Source: Bacteroidota bacterium (lineage in GTDB: Bacteria; Bacteroidota; Bacteroidia; Bacteroidales; UBA932). From it: a stretch of DNA of 19,866 nt. The first letter of the stretch is position 1; every line of letters starts with the position of its first letter. The stretch is from assembly GCA_017860395.1 (NCBI GenBank), contig JAGDMC010000008.1, positions 1-19,866 of the forward strand, in the 5' to 3' direction. The translations under genes and the position numbers were made by a program. The notes under the pieces were generated by a model. The model did not search any database, had not been told where the DNA came from, and worked only from the letters and a program-made list of their open reading frames with translations. Below, one piece after another: positions 1 to 7,165 of the stretch.

Positions 1-764
1 CCTATTGTCATACCTTCGATGAGCATAAAAGGATCGCTTTCAATCTCATTTCTGTTCATAAAAGCACCCGGGTCTCCTTCGTCGGCATTGCAGATAATAT
101 ATTTCTGATCGGCTTTAACCTTAGCCATCAGTTCCCATTTTTGACCTGTAGGGAAACCGGCGCCTCCGCGACCTCTTAATTTTGATGTTTTAACCTCTGC
201 GATTACCTCCTCAGGCTTCATTTTCTTTAATACATCAAACAATGGGAAATATCCGCCAACTCCAATGTATTCTTCGATATCATCCGGAACAAGGATTCCG
301 CAGTTCCTGAGTACAATTTTTTTCTGATGTTTAAAGAACGGAATTTCATTCCAGAGAGGATAATCGGTTAGCCCCTTTCCAAATTCGTATTTACCTGTTA
401 AAAAGTCCCACTCTTCTATCCTGCACAGCACTTTTCTATATGGCATGATCCCTTTAATGATACCGGTAATAATTGGAATTACATCGTTTTCAGATACCTG
501 ATGCATTATTATCAGCGGATGTCCGGGAATATATAAATTAACAAGCGGTTCTTCCGAGCAGAATCCGAAACAACCGACTCTTTTTAAAATTATGTCCAGA
601 TCTCTCTCCTTTATTGTTTGTTCAAAACTGTCAAATAGCAGTTCTGCGCCCCGGCCAATACCACAGGTACCCATGCCTATTGCTATATAAGGTTTATCCG
701 GAAGTATCTTTTGTGCAGCCCTCTGTTTTATCTCGTTGAGTTTAGCTAAGTCTGATATTTTCAT
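1..764 (-). CDS. hydB: HydB-type NuoF-like subunit of [FeFe] hydrogenase (partial, C-terminus beyond window)
   Basis: The reading frame is open from an ATG at 762-764 to the left edge and gives 254 residues. It encodes a flavin- and Fe-S-containing diaphorase subunit that in trimeric hydrogenases passes electrons between NAD(P)H and HydA in the cytoplasm. Residues 1-110 form a thioredoxin-like [2Fe-2S] domain with C34 and the pair C65/C69. The first cysteine of the usual Cx4C pair is absent (I29 at that position), a variant I also associate with HndB-like domains. The NuoF core then begins with the FMN/NADH motif [10 protein letters not shown] at about 198-207 and CNADEGDPG at 225-233. The start lies inside the end of the upstream NuoE-like gene (23-nt overlap), which suggests translational coupling. 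SLBB and C-terminal Fe-S domains would lie outside the window. The family call is firm; NAD versus NADP preference cannot be read. Confidence 0.9.
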   Translation of the reverse strand, partial: MKISDLAKLNEIKQRAAQKILPDKPYIAIGMGTCGIGRGAELLFDSFEQTIKERDLDIILKRVGCFGFCSEEPLVNLYIPGHPLIIMHQVSENDVIPIITGIIKGIMPYRKVLCRIEEWDFLTGKYEFGKGLTDYPLWNEIPFFKHQKKIVLRNCGILVPDDIEEYIGVGGYFPLFDVLKKMKPEEVIAEVKTSKLRGRGGAGFPTGQKWELMAKVKADQKYIICNADEGDPGAFMNRNEIESDPFMLIEGMTI

Positions 765-1278
765 CTTTATTCTCCTCTTGTAAGTTTTCTAATAATTTTT
801 TAATCTGTTCTGATGTTACATTGCTGTATATTACACCATCAACGGCAACAACAGGTGCCAGGGCACACTGCCCGAAACAGGCCACTGTTTTAATTGTGAT
901 AAGTTTATCATCCGTTGTAAATGAAGTCTCGCCTGCATCAAATGCATCTTTGCAGCCGGGAAGCGTTGTAAGATCGTCCAGCAGGATTTTAGATCCCTTT
1001 GTATGGCAGGCAGTTCCCCTGCATACAATAATAGTGTGTTTACCCTGAGGCTTTAGATTGAAAAAAGAGTAGAAAGTGGCAACACTGTAAATTTGTGAAA
1101 GCGGCACTTTTGACTTTGAAGAGATGTAACCCATACTGGCTTCATCCAGATATTTGTAATCATTTGCCTCCTGAACCTCTTCCATTACAGTAAGCAATTC
1201 ACCGGGTTTCCCCTTGTGTTTAGACATTATCTCATCGATAATTTTCGTATCGACTTGATTCTCAAGATTTACATTCAT
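742..1278 (-). CDS. hydC: NuoE-like (HydC-type) [2Fe-2S] subunit of [FeFe] hydrogenase
   Basis: This 178-residue protein is a 24-kDa NuoE-family subunit with a thioredoxin-fold [2Fe-2S] cluster. The four ligands are visible: C86 and C91 (CRGTAC) and C134 and C138 (CFGQC). The N-terminal helical part contains the family signature [11 protein letters not shown] (63-73). In HydABC hydrogenases this subunit sits next to the NuoF-like subunit and mediates electron transfer from the flavin. The ATG at 1276-1278 follows a candidate promoter at 1322-1352. The 3' end overlaps the HydB-type start by 23 nt. It is the second NuoE-like gene in the cluster (the other is at 4469-4960) and is separated from hydA by a terminator, so it may be expressed apart from it. 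Confidence 0.92.
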   Translation of the reverse strand: MNVNLENQVDTKIIDEIMSKHKGKPGELLTVMEEVQEANDYKYLDEASMGYISSKSKVPLSQIYSVATFYSFFNLKPQGKHTIIVCRGTACHTKGSKILLDDLTTLPGCKDAFDAGETSFTTDDKLITIKTVACFGQCALAPVVAVDGVIYSNVTSEQIKKLLENLQEENKDENIRLS

Positions 1279-1321
1279 AGCTTGTTGTTTAAAGTGGTAT
1301 ATTTATGGATAAGTGGTAACT

Positions 1322-1352
1322 CAAATTTGATTGGAACCCTTAAAACAGCAAA
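1322..1352 (-). promoter_or_regulatory. Candidate Bacteroidetes-type promoter for the second NuoE/HydB unit
   Basis: On the minus strand TTTG (1352-1349) is followed after 19 bp by CAAATTTG (1329-1322). This fits the Bacteroidetes -33 TTTG / -7 TAnnTTTG pattern with one mismatch (C for the first T). It lies about 45 bp upstream of the start at 1278 and just downstream of the hydA terminator. The motifs are short and AT-rich, so chance occurrence is possible. Confidence 0.4.
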
Positions 1353-1406
1353 ATATATTCTCCCTCGTTCAAGCTGTATTGAATACTTTGTGGTGTAAAT
1401 TTAAAT

Positions 1407-1436
1407 AAAAAAAGGGATTATTGTAACATAATCCCT
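1407..1436 (-). terminator. Rho-independent terminator after hydA
   Basis: AGGGATTAT (1413-1421) and ATAATCCCT (1428-1436) form a perfect 9-bp stem with a 6-nt loop. Read on the minus strand, the stem is followed by seven T residues (1413-1407). It sits 48 bp past the hydA stop and before the promoter-like site of the next unit, so it separates hydA from the second NuoE/HydB pair, fully or partly. Confidence 0.75.
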
Positions 1437-1483
1437 CTAATATGCAATAGCAAACGTCACTTTTGTTAGAAAAAGGCGTTTTT

Positions 1484-3274
1484 TTAGAATCTATTCCTTG
1501 GAGTGTACTTTGTATGTAATAGATGGTGCGATTTTTCTCCAAGCGGTGTAATTAAAAAATCCTTGTAAATCTTGATAACTTCGGGGTTTAAATGGGATTT
1601 TCTAACAGGCATTCCCTCGTCTTCGGCATAGATCGCCTCTGCACGTTTTGCACGAATTTCCGGACTGGTAGGAATCGGCTGGCCTCCTCCGCCAAGACAT
1701 CCTCCGGGGCAAGCCATAAACTCAATAAAATGATAGTGTGACTTTCCTGAAACAATTGAATCCATAACTTTTTTGGCATTCACGAGTCCGTGTGCAACAG
1801 CACATTTTAATTCAACACCGTCAAGAAATGACCAGGCCTTTAACGGGTTTTCAATTTTAATGCTGGCTTCCCGGACTCCTTCAATTCCCCGTACAGGGGT
1901 AATGTTGAGGTTGTCAAAAGGAACCTCCCTTCCGGTAACAATTTCGTATGCTGTTCGTAATGCAGCCTCCATAACACCACCGGTAGCTCCGAAAATTACT
2001 CCCGCTCCGGTTGATTCTCCCATAAGCCGGTCGAAATGCATGTCTTTAAGCTTCATAAAATCTATACCAGCCTGTTTTATCATAATTGCAAGCTCGCGGG
2101 TCGTTAAAACATAGTCGATATCGCGGTAGTTGCTATCGTGCATTTCCGGCCTGTTTGCTTCGAATTTTTTCGCAGTACAAGGCATAATTGATACAGATAC
2201 AATTTTGTCCGGATCGAGATTGCGGGCTTTTGCATAATAAGTTTTTACAAGTGCGCCGAACATTTGCTGAGGAGATTTGCATGTAGAAAGGTGATCCAGA
2301 TAGTTCGGATACATATGTTCAATATACTTTATCCATCCCGGAGAACAAGAGGTTGCCATCGGGAGTTTTATGGTTGGATTTTTGTCTACTAAAGCACCTT
2401 TGAGTCTTGTCAGCAGTTCTGTGCCCTCTTCCATTATAGTGAGGTCCGCAGTAAAGTCTGTATCCATCACTGCATCAAAGCCAAGTCTCTTGAGTGCGGC
2501 AACCATTTTCCCTGTAACTCTCGAGCCGGGATCAAAGCCAAGCTCTTCACCCAGACCGACACGAACAGCAGGGGCAGTTTGAACTACAACATGCTTGGTT
2601 TTATCTGCGATTGCATTCCATACCTCTTCGATGTAGTTTTTCTCGACAAGTGCACCTGTAGGGCAGTGATTGACACATTGGCCGCAATTGGTACATACCA
2701 CGTCATTCATGGCTTTTTCGAAGAATGTAGTAACCTTGGCGTGATCGCCCTTGTATGACATTGTCAGAGCATTTACTCCCTGAAGTTCTGCGCATGTTCT
2801 CACGCATCTCTGGCACCTTATACACTTGCTGTCGTCTTTTATAATAGACGGAGAAAACATATCAATAGTGTAGTTGTGGAATGGCACGAGATTTATGAAA
2901 TCCTGATTCATGATTTTATATTCCGAAGCAAGAAGCTGAAGTTCGCAGCCACCGTTTTTGTAACAGCTGGTACATTCGGTATTATGTTCGGAAAGCAAAA
3001 GTTCAATAATGTGTTTTCTGGAGTTTCTCACTTTAAATGAGTTCGTGAGAACATCCATTCCGTCTTCGCAAGGGGTGGCACATGCAGGAGCAAGTCTTTT
3101 CTGCCCTACAATTTCTACTACGCAAACACGGCAGTTTCCTGCGATACACAAGTCTTTATGGTAGCAAAGTGTAGGAATGATAACGCCTGTTTGTTTGGCA
3201 GCATCAAGTATTGAAGTTCCCTTTTCAACTTCAACCGATTCCCCGTTTATAGATATTTTAATTTTCTTTCTCAT
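1484..3274 (-). CDS. hydA: [FeFe] hydrogenase catalytic subunit HydA (trimeric, group A3-like)
   Basis: This 596-residue protein catalyses reversible H2 oxidation/H+ reduction in the cytoplasm, here probably with NAD(P)H and perhaps ferredoxin. Domains in order: plant-type [2Fe-2S] (C37, C48, C51, C65); His-ligated [4Fe-4S] (H97, C101, C104, C110); two [4Fe-4S] ferredoxin clusters (C151/154/157/161 and C194/197/200/204); then the H-cluster domain. The H-cluster motifs are L1 TSCSPGW (308-314), L2 MPCTAKK with C366, and L3 EFMACPGGCLGGGGQP with C522/C526. A small-subunit-like C-terminal tail has the LLHTKY signature. L1 differs from the usual TSCCPxW: only one cysteine of the pair is present. 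The gene follows the short NuoF-like gene with a 20-bp gap and ends in a terminator. The maturation genes hydE, hydF and hydG are not in the window. Confidence 0.97.
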   Translation of the reverse strand: MRKKIKISINGESVEVEKGTSILDAAKQTGVIIPTLCYHKDLCIAGNCRVCVVEIVGQKRLAPACATPCEDGMDVLTNSFKVRNSRKHIIELLLSEHNTECTSCYKNGGCELQLLASEYKIMNQDFINLVPFHNYTIDMFSPSIIKDDSKCIRCQRCVRTCAELQGVNALTMSYKGDHAKVTTFFEKAMNDVVCTNCGQCVNHCPTGALVEKNYIEEVWNAIADKTKHVVVQTAPAVRVGLGEELGFDPGSRVTGKMVAALKRLGFDAVMDTDFTADLTIMEEGTELLTRLKGALVDKNPTIKLPMATSCSPGWIKYIEHMYPNYLDHLSTCKSPQQMFGALVKTYYAKARNLDPDKIVSVSIMPCTAKKFEANRPEMHDSNYRDIDYVLTTRELAIMIKQAGIDFMKLKDMHFDRLMGESTGAGVIFGATGGVMEAALRTAYEIVTGREVPFDNLNITPVRGIEGVREASIKIENPLKAWSFLDGVELKCAVAHGLVNAKKVMDSIVSGKSHYHFIEFMACPGGCLGGGGQPIPTSPEIRAKRAEAIYAEDEGMPVRKSHLNPEVIKIYKDFLITPLGEKSHHLLHTKYTPRNRF

Positions 3275-3294
3275 GGCTTTTTAAATTTGCAGAA

Positions 3295-4479
3295 TTAGTA
3301 AATCATCTCTTCTCTGAAATTCTCAACAATAGATGAGAAAGAGTTGCCGACTGACTGACCCAGCCCGCATTTGGCAGTAAACTGCATAGTCTCGGCCAGT
3401 TTTAGCATTTTGTCGAGATACTGGGCATTTTTTTCTCCGCGTTTGACGGCCTTTATTCCCTTAAGGAGCTGCTGGCATCCGACACGACAAGGGGTACACT
3501 GCCCGCAGGACTCTTCGGCAAAGAAATTGAGATAGTTGTCCAGCACATTGAACATTGAACGGGAACTGTTAAAAAGCATCATCGAACCTCCGGTTGGCAG
3601 GGATATTCCCACCAGCTTGCCCTGGAAGCCGATATTTGTTTCTGCAAATCTTTTTCGGGGTACCAGAAAACCGGAAGCACCACCAACCTGAACGGCTTTT
3701 GTGTCGTCATCGCCAAATTCCTCAACGAAATCGGCAAGACTCATTCCAAGTTCAAGTTCATAAATGCCTGGTTTTGGAGTATCTCCCGAAACGGAAAACA
3801 GTTTTGACCCTCTGGAATATTGTACTCCCAAATCATAAAACCGTTTTGAACCGTATTTAAAAATTGTATATGTATGAGCAAGAGTCTCTACATTGTTGAT
3901 AACAGTAGGTTTGCCCATATATCCGAACGATGAGGGATACGGTGGCTTGTTTCTTGGTTCGCCGCGTTTACCTTCCATTGATTCGAAAAGAGCAGTTTCC
4001 TCTCCGCAGATATAGGCACCACTGCCCATAAAAATCTTAATTTTAAAATCAAATTTGATCTCTTTGCAGTAATACTCAAACTCATTTATTGCTTTGTTGA
4101 GTTCGTTCTGCAGGAAGAAGTACTCTCCGCGTAGATATATGAACCCGGTTCTGGCCCCGATTACATGCCCGCAAATTGCTATTGCAGTGAGCACTTTAAA
4201 CGGAACTCTGGACAATATTTCCCTGTCCTTGAATGTGCCCGGTTCTCCTTCGTCGGCATTGCATATTACATATTTAACATCATTAACCTCTTCCGAGGTA
4301 ACTTTCCATTTTAATCCTGTTGGAAATCCTGCACCGCCCCTGCCTTTTAATTCAGAGCTTATGAGTTCGTTAATCAGTTCATTCGGAGGGCGACTGATGC
4401 TCTTCCTGAGAACATCTTCCCAATCGTTTTCATTTTTAAAAATGAAATCGGCTCTTTTTAGTTGATAGCTAGTTGACAT
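3295..4479 (-). CDS. Short NuoF-like diaphorase subunit associated with HydA
   Basis: This 394-residue NuoF-family flavoprotein lacks both the N-terminal thioredoxin-like domain and the C-terminal ferredoxin domain of typical HydB. FMN/NADH-binding motifs are clear: [10 protein letters not shown] (46-55), CNADEGEPGTF (73-83) and GAYICGEETAL (154-164). An SLBB-like segment follows. The [4Fe-4S] ligands are C325, C328 and C331 (SCGQCTPC) with C371. It probably oxidises or reduces NAD(P)H and relays electrons to HydA. Its start overlaps the end of the upstream NuoE-like gene by 11 nt and it is 20 bp ahead of hydA, so the three genes look like one translationally coupled unit. A second, longer NuoF-like gene lies at the left edge, which makes this pair unusual. 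Confidence 0.92.
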   Translation of the reverse strand: MSTSYQLKRADFIFKNENDWEDVLRKSISRPPNELINELISSELKGRGGAGFPTGLKWKVTSEEVNDVKYVICNADEGEPGTFKDREILSRVPFKVLTAIAICGHVIGARTGFIYLRGEYFFLQNELNKAINEFEYYCKEIKFDFKIKIFMGSGAYICGEETALFESMEGKRGEPRNKPPYPSSFGYMGKPTVINNVETLAHTYTIFKYGSKRFYDLGVQYSRGSKLFSVSGDTPKPGIYELELGMSLADFVEEFGDDDTKAVQVGGASGFLVPRKRFAETNIGFQGKLVGISLPTGGSMMLFNSSRSMFNVLDNYLNFFAEESCGQCTPCRVGCQQLLKGIKAVKRGEKNAQYLDKMLKLAETMQFTAKCGLGQSVGNSFSSIVENFREEMIY

Positions 4480-4960
4480 TTGGCCCTCCTTCAGTTGTTT
4501 GGTTCAAATATTCAGTCAGAATTTCACGAACTTTTTCCGGAGTAAGTTCGGTGTATACTTCGTTGTTGATGAGCATTGCCGGTGCTTTGTGGCAAAATCC
4601 GAGGCAATTTGTTTGTAAAAGAGAGAATTTCCCGTCGGGAGTAGTTTCCCCGACTTTTATTTTCAACATATCTTCGATTGCCAGCAATATCTGTTTCTCT
4701 CCCTTCATGGAACAAGTGATGGTTTTGCAAATCCGAATAACGTTTTTGCCCATTTTGGTGTATTCCAGAAATGAATAGAAGGTTGCTGTACCGTAAACTT
4801 CTGTCGCAGGCAGGTCAAGTTCACGGGCAATCTCAATCATTGAATATTCAGACAGATATTTCTCCTGTTCAACGACTCCCTGAAGAATCGGCAGCAGATT
4901 GTGCCTGTCCCGGCCATGTTGATCGGCAAGATCCTTGATTAGGTCAGTAATTGGTTTCAT
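4469..4960 (-). CDS. NuoE-like [2Fe-2S] subunit, first gene of hydrogenase operon
   Basis: This 163-residue NuoE-family protein has the thioredoxin-fold [2Fe-2S] ligands C78/C83 (CKTITC) and C119/C123 (CLGFC), and the N-terminal signature VYGTATFYSFLEY (55-67). It is the first gene of the leftward hydrogenase unit and overlaps the start of the short NuoF-like gene by 11 nt. It is clearly diverged from the other NuoE-like protein of the cluster (different Cys-motif surroundings and C-terminus), so the two are paralogues rather than a recent duplication. The ATG at 4958-4960 is the most upstream start in this frame that keeps family length. The long upstream region holds a hairpin and a candidate promoter. 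Confidence 0.92.
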   Translation of the reverse strand: MKPITDLIKDLADQHGRDRHNLLPILQGVVEQEKYLSEYSMIEIARELDLPATEVYGTATFYSFLEYTKMGKNVIRICKTITCSMKGEKQILLAIEDMLKIKVGETTPDGKFSLLQTNCLGFCHKAPAMLINNEVYTELTPEKVREILTEYLNQTTEGGPNVN

Positions 4961-5006
4961 CCGAATTTAGTTAAGTTTAAGTGATCCAAATTTTTTTATT
5001 GACATT

Positions 5007-5068
5007 AGTTTAAGCACAAAGGCCAAAAAGTCAAGTGTTTATCTTAACTTTTTGGCCTTTCTTAAACT
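5007..5068. promoter_or_regulatory. Long hairpin in the leader of the hydrogenase operon
   Basis: AAAGGCCAAAAAGT (5018-5031) pairs perfectly with ACTTTTTGGCCTTT (5047-5060). An outer 8-bp stem, AGTTTAAG (5007-5014) with CTTAAACT (5061-5068), stacks on it across a 3-nt bulge (5015-5017), giving 22 bp in all with a 15-nt loop. Neither side has a T-run, so it is not a standard terminator. It lies 47-108 bp upstream of the first hydrogenase gene and within the transcript if the promoter at 5149-5177 is real. Role (attenuator, RNA stability or protein site) is unknown. Confidence 0.6.
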
Positions 5069-5148
5069 GTTATATCCATTTTATTGAAGTATATTCTAAT
5101 AAAAACGGGACACAGAAAAAATAACTACACGCAAGTTATGTTGGGCAA

Positions 5149-5177
5149 CAAAAATAGGGCTAGCCTGTATGTACAAA
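5149..5177 (-). promoter_or_regulatory. Candidate promoter of hydrogenase operon
   Basis: On the minus strand a perfect -7 box TATTTTTG (5156-5149) is preceded after 17 bp by TTTG (5177-5174). The spacing is a little shorter than the usual 19-21 bp. It would give an untranslated leader of about 180 nt that includes the hairpin at 5007-5068. The surrounding 4961-5302 holds no other gene-like signal that I can see. Confidence 0.35.
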
Positions 5178-5302
5178 ATTTACACAGTAAATATACAAAA
5201 AATTATAATACTAAAGAAAGTTAGAACTTTCCATAGGGTATTTTGCATCTCGGCTGTCTTAATAGTACAAGCAACAATTTTCAATTTTTAAATTACACTG
5301 AT

Positions 5303-6559
5303 ATGAAAACAAGAATTAATCAAATTAAAGGAATTCTGATAGTAATTCTTTTAATATCGGGAATTACACCCGTAACGTCATGGGCTCAGGCCACCAAAGA
5401 TTTCTATGCTGTAAAAGGCGTTGTAAAAGACAAGGTATCTCAAAAGACACTTGAATATGCAAGTGTAACAATCTCCGGAACAAATGTGGGAACAATTACC
5501 AACTCCCGCGGTGAATTTTCAATTAAGATTAAAAATTCAATGAACGCAAAGAGTGTGGAAATATCACATTTGGGATATGCTACTTTCCATTTGCCTGTTA
5601 ACGGCGAAAGTGTAAAAGATGTAACCGTTTATCTTACACCAAAATCAAATCTTCTGGACGAGATAACCGTTTATTCTCTGGATCCGCAGGGGCTTGTTGA
5701 GAAAGCTGTAAGCAAAATCAAAAACAACTACAGTGGAGAAGATAATTTGCTTTCCGGATTTTATCGTGAGACAATCCGCAAAAGACACAGTTACATAAAT
5801 GTATCCGAAGCCATTGTGGAAATTTTCAAAGCTCCGTATTCTGAAGGACTGGATAGGGACAATGTTCAGATTTACAAGGGTCGTAAGCTAATCAGCCCAA
5901 AAGTGCAGGACACTCTTCTTGTAAGACTTCTGGGCGGTCCGAATCTCTCCCTCTATATTGATGTTGTAAAAAATCCCGACCTGATGCTAAGCAGTGAAAA
6001 CATTCCAAACTACAAGTACGAAATTGTGGAATCTGTAATGATAGACGAAAGACCTCATTATGTTGTCTCCTTCAAACCACAGGTTACTCTTCCTTATGCA
6101 CTTTACTTTGGTAAGATGTATATAGACAAAGAGAGTCTTGCATTCTCAAGAATTGAGTTCAGTCTTAGTATGGATGACGAAACCAAGGCAACACAGGCTA
6201 TTCTGAAGAGAAAACCGATGTCAATGCGATTTAAACCGGAAGAGGTATCGTTCCTGGTTACATATAAACTCAGAAATGGTCTAAGCAACCTTAATTATAT
6301 CAGAAGCGAAGTGCGTTTCAAATGTGACTGGAGAAGAAGATTGTTCTCAACAAATTATACAGTTGTTTCCGAAACAGTTATTACCGGTGGAAAATCCGGA
6401 GATGCAAAGAGAATTCCGAATAAACTTGCATTCAACGCAAATCAGTCTCTGTCGGATAAAGTGAGCAATTTCCTTGACGAAAACTTCTGGGAAGACTACA
6501 ACATTATTGAACCGGAAGCTTCTCTCGAATCTGCTGTTAACAGACTAAAAAAGCAATAA
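5303..6559 (+). CDS. Secreted CarboxypepD_reg-like protein with uncharacterised C-terminal module
   Basis: This 418-residue protein starts with a Sec signal peptide (hydrophobic 9-24, likely cut near SWAQA, residues 26-30). The ATG at 5303 is preferred over an in-frame TTG 60 nt upstream because it places the signal peptide at the N-terminus. Residues about 37-112 form a CarboxypepD_reg-like beta domain (GVVKD, ASVTISGTNVGTITNSRGEF). From about 125 to the end it shares an uncharacterised module with the STN protein at 8025-9575: common elements are DVVKNP, an ID-R-YV-SF stretch, GK-YID-E, and a C-terminal FWEDYNII-PE. It lies 57 bp upstream of an ECF sigma gene in the same direction. It is probably periplasmic or attached to the outer membrane. 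Its function is unknown; a part in envelope signalling is inferred only from context. Confidence 0.85.
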   Translation: MKTRINQIKGILIVILLISGITPVTSWAQATKDFYAVKGVVKDKVSQKTLEYASVTISGTNVGTITNSRGEFSIKIKNSMNAKSVEISHLGYATFHLPVNGESVKDVTVYLTPKSNLLDEITVYSLDPQGLVEKAVSKIKNNYSGEDNLLSGFYRETIRKRHSYINVSEAIVEIFKAPYSEGLDRDNVQIYKGRKLISPKVQDTLLVRLLGGPNLSLYIDVVKNPDLMLSSENIPNYKYEIVESVMIDERPHYVVSFKPQVTLPYALYFGKMYIDKESLAFSRIEFSLSMDDETKATQAILKRKPMSMRFKPEEVSFLVTYKLRNGLSNLNYIRSEVRFKCDWRRRLFSTNYTVVSETVITGGKSGDAKRIPNKLAFNANQSLSDKVSNFLDENFWEDYNIIEPEASLESAVNRLKKQ

Positions 6560-6584
6560 TAAGTTAAATGAATTACACATTTAT

Positions 6585-6592
6585 TATCTTTG
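6585..6592 (+). promoter_or_regulatory. Candidate -7 element upstream of ECF sigma gene
   Basis: TATCTTTG matches the Bacteroidetes -7 consensus TAnnTTTG and lies 24 bp before the sigma-factor ATG. I see no good TTTG at the -33 position, which could mean a weak promoter or recognition by another sigma factor, including autoregulation. Confidence 0.3.
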
Positions 6593-6616
6593 GACTCAAA
6601 TTAATATAATAGATGT

Positions 6617-7165
6617 ATGCTCGACGACCTGCTGTTGTTAAAAAAGATAAAAGAGGGGGATATTAAAGCATTCGAATATATATTTCGGAAATATTACTCC
6701 TCTCTTATCTTTTTCGCGACAGGAATTACGGGCAGAACGGATGTGGCGGAAGAAATAATACAGGATTTGTTCTATGTTTTATGGAAGGAACACGAAAATT
6801 TGAATATTCTCCGTTCCTTAAAAGGGTACCTCTACGGAGCTGTACGAAACCGGGCTCTTCAGTATTGCGAGAGGCGCAAACTCGATGAAAAATACAGAGG
6901 TACAATTAATGCTTCAAGTTTTGAAATAACACCGACGGATGCTCAGGACGATATAGAGTACAGGGAGCTGGAAGAAGTTGTGAAGAGGACGATGGAAAAG
7001 ATGCCTGAAAGAAGAAGAAAAATATTTAATATGCACCGTTTTGAAGATCTCAAGTATATGGAGATTGCAGAAATTCTCTCTTTATCTGTTAAAACGATTG
7101 AGGCAGAAATGGGCAAAGCGCTTAAGACATTAAGAAAAGAAATTGATTATCATACAAGTATATAA
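6617..7165 (+). CDS. ECF-type RNA polymerase sigma-70 factor
   Basis: This 182-residue protein has the two-domain layout of ECF sigma factors. Region 2 spans about 9-85 (KEGDIKAFEYIFRKYY, then AEEIIQDLFYVLWKE for -10 recognition). Region 4 spans about 115-178, with a helix-turn-helix at YMEIAEILSLSVKTIEAEM (147-165). No extra C-terminal domain is present. The length and the DLFYVLW signature fit the Bacteroidetes families that pair with FecR-type anti-sigma factors. The stop TAA overlaps the ATG of the downstream FecR gene by one base (TAATG), so the two are translationally coupled. Likely targets are the flanking secreted-protein genes, but no target promoter can be proven here. Confidence 0.93.
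   Translation: MLDDLLLLKKIKEGDIKAFEYIFRKYYSSLIFFATGITGRTDVAEEIIQDLFYVLWKEHENLNILRSLKGYLYGAVRNRALQYCERRKLDEKYRGTINASSFEITPTDAQDDIEYRELEEVVKRTMEKMPERRRKIFNMHRFEDLKYMEIAEILSLSVKTIEAEMGKALKTLRKEIDYHTSI

Noticed and set aside
4094..4465. Plus-strand open frame of about 120 codons
   Set aside because: It is the shadow of the short NuoF-like gene on the other strand, without start context or family features.
1..4960. Respiratory complex I (nuo) operon
   Set aside because: The large subunit has all three H-cluster motifs and no membrane Nuo subunits are present, so the NuoE/NuoF-like genes belong to a hydrogenase.
5007..5068. Rho-independent terminator at the long hairpin
   Set aside because: Neither strand has a T-run after the stem, and no gene ends into it on either side.
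5007..5068. Rex-type redox operator
   Set aside because: The arms do not resemble TTGTGAAnnnnnnTTCACAA.
5243..5302. Upstream TTG start for the first CarboxypepD_reg-like protein
   Set aside because: It would put 20 unrelated residues before a clear signal peptide; the ATG at 5303 fits better.
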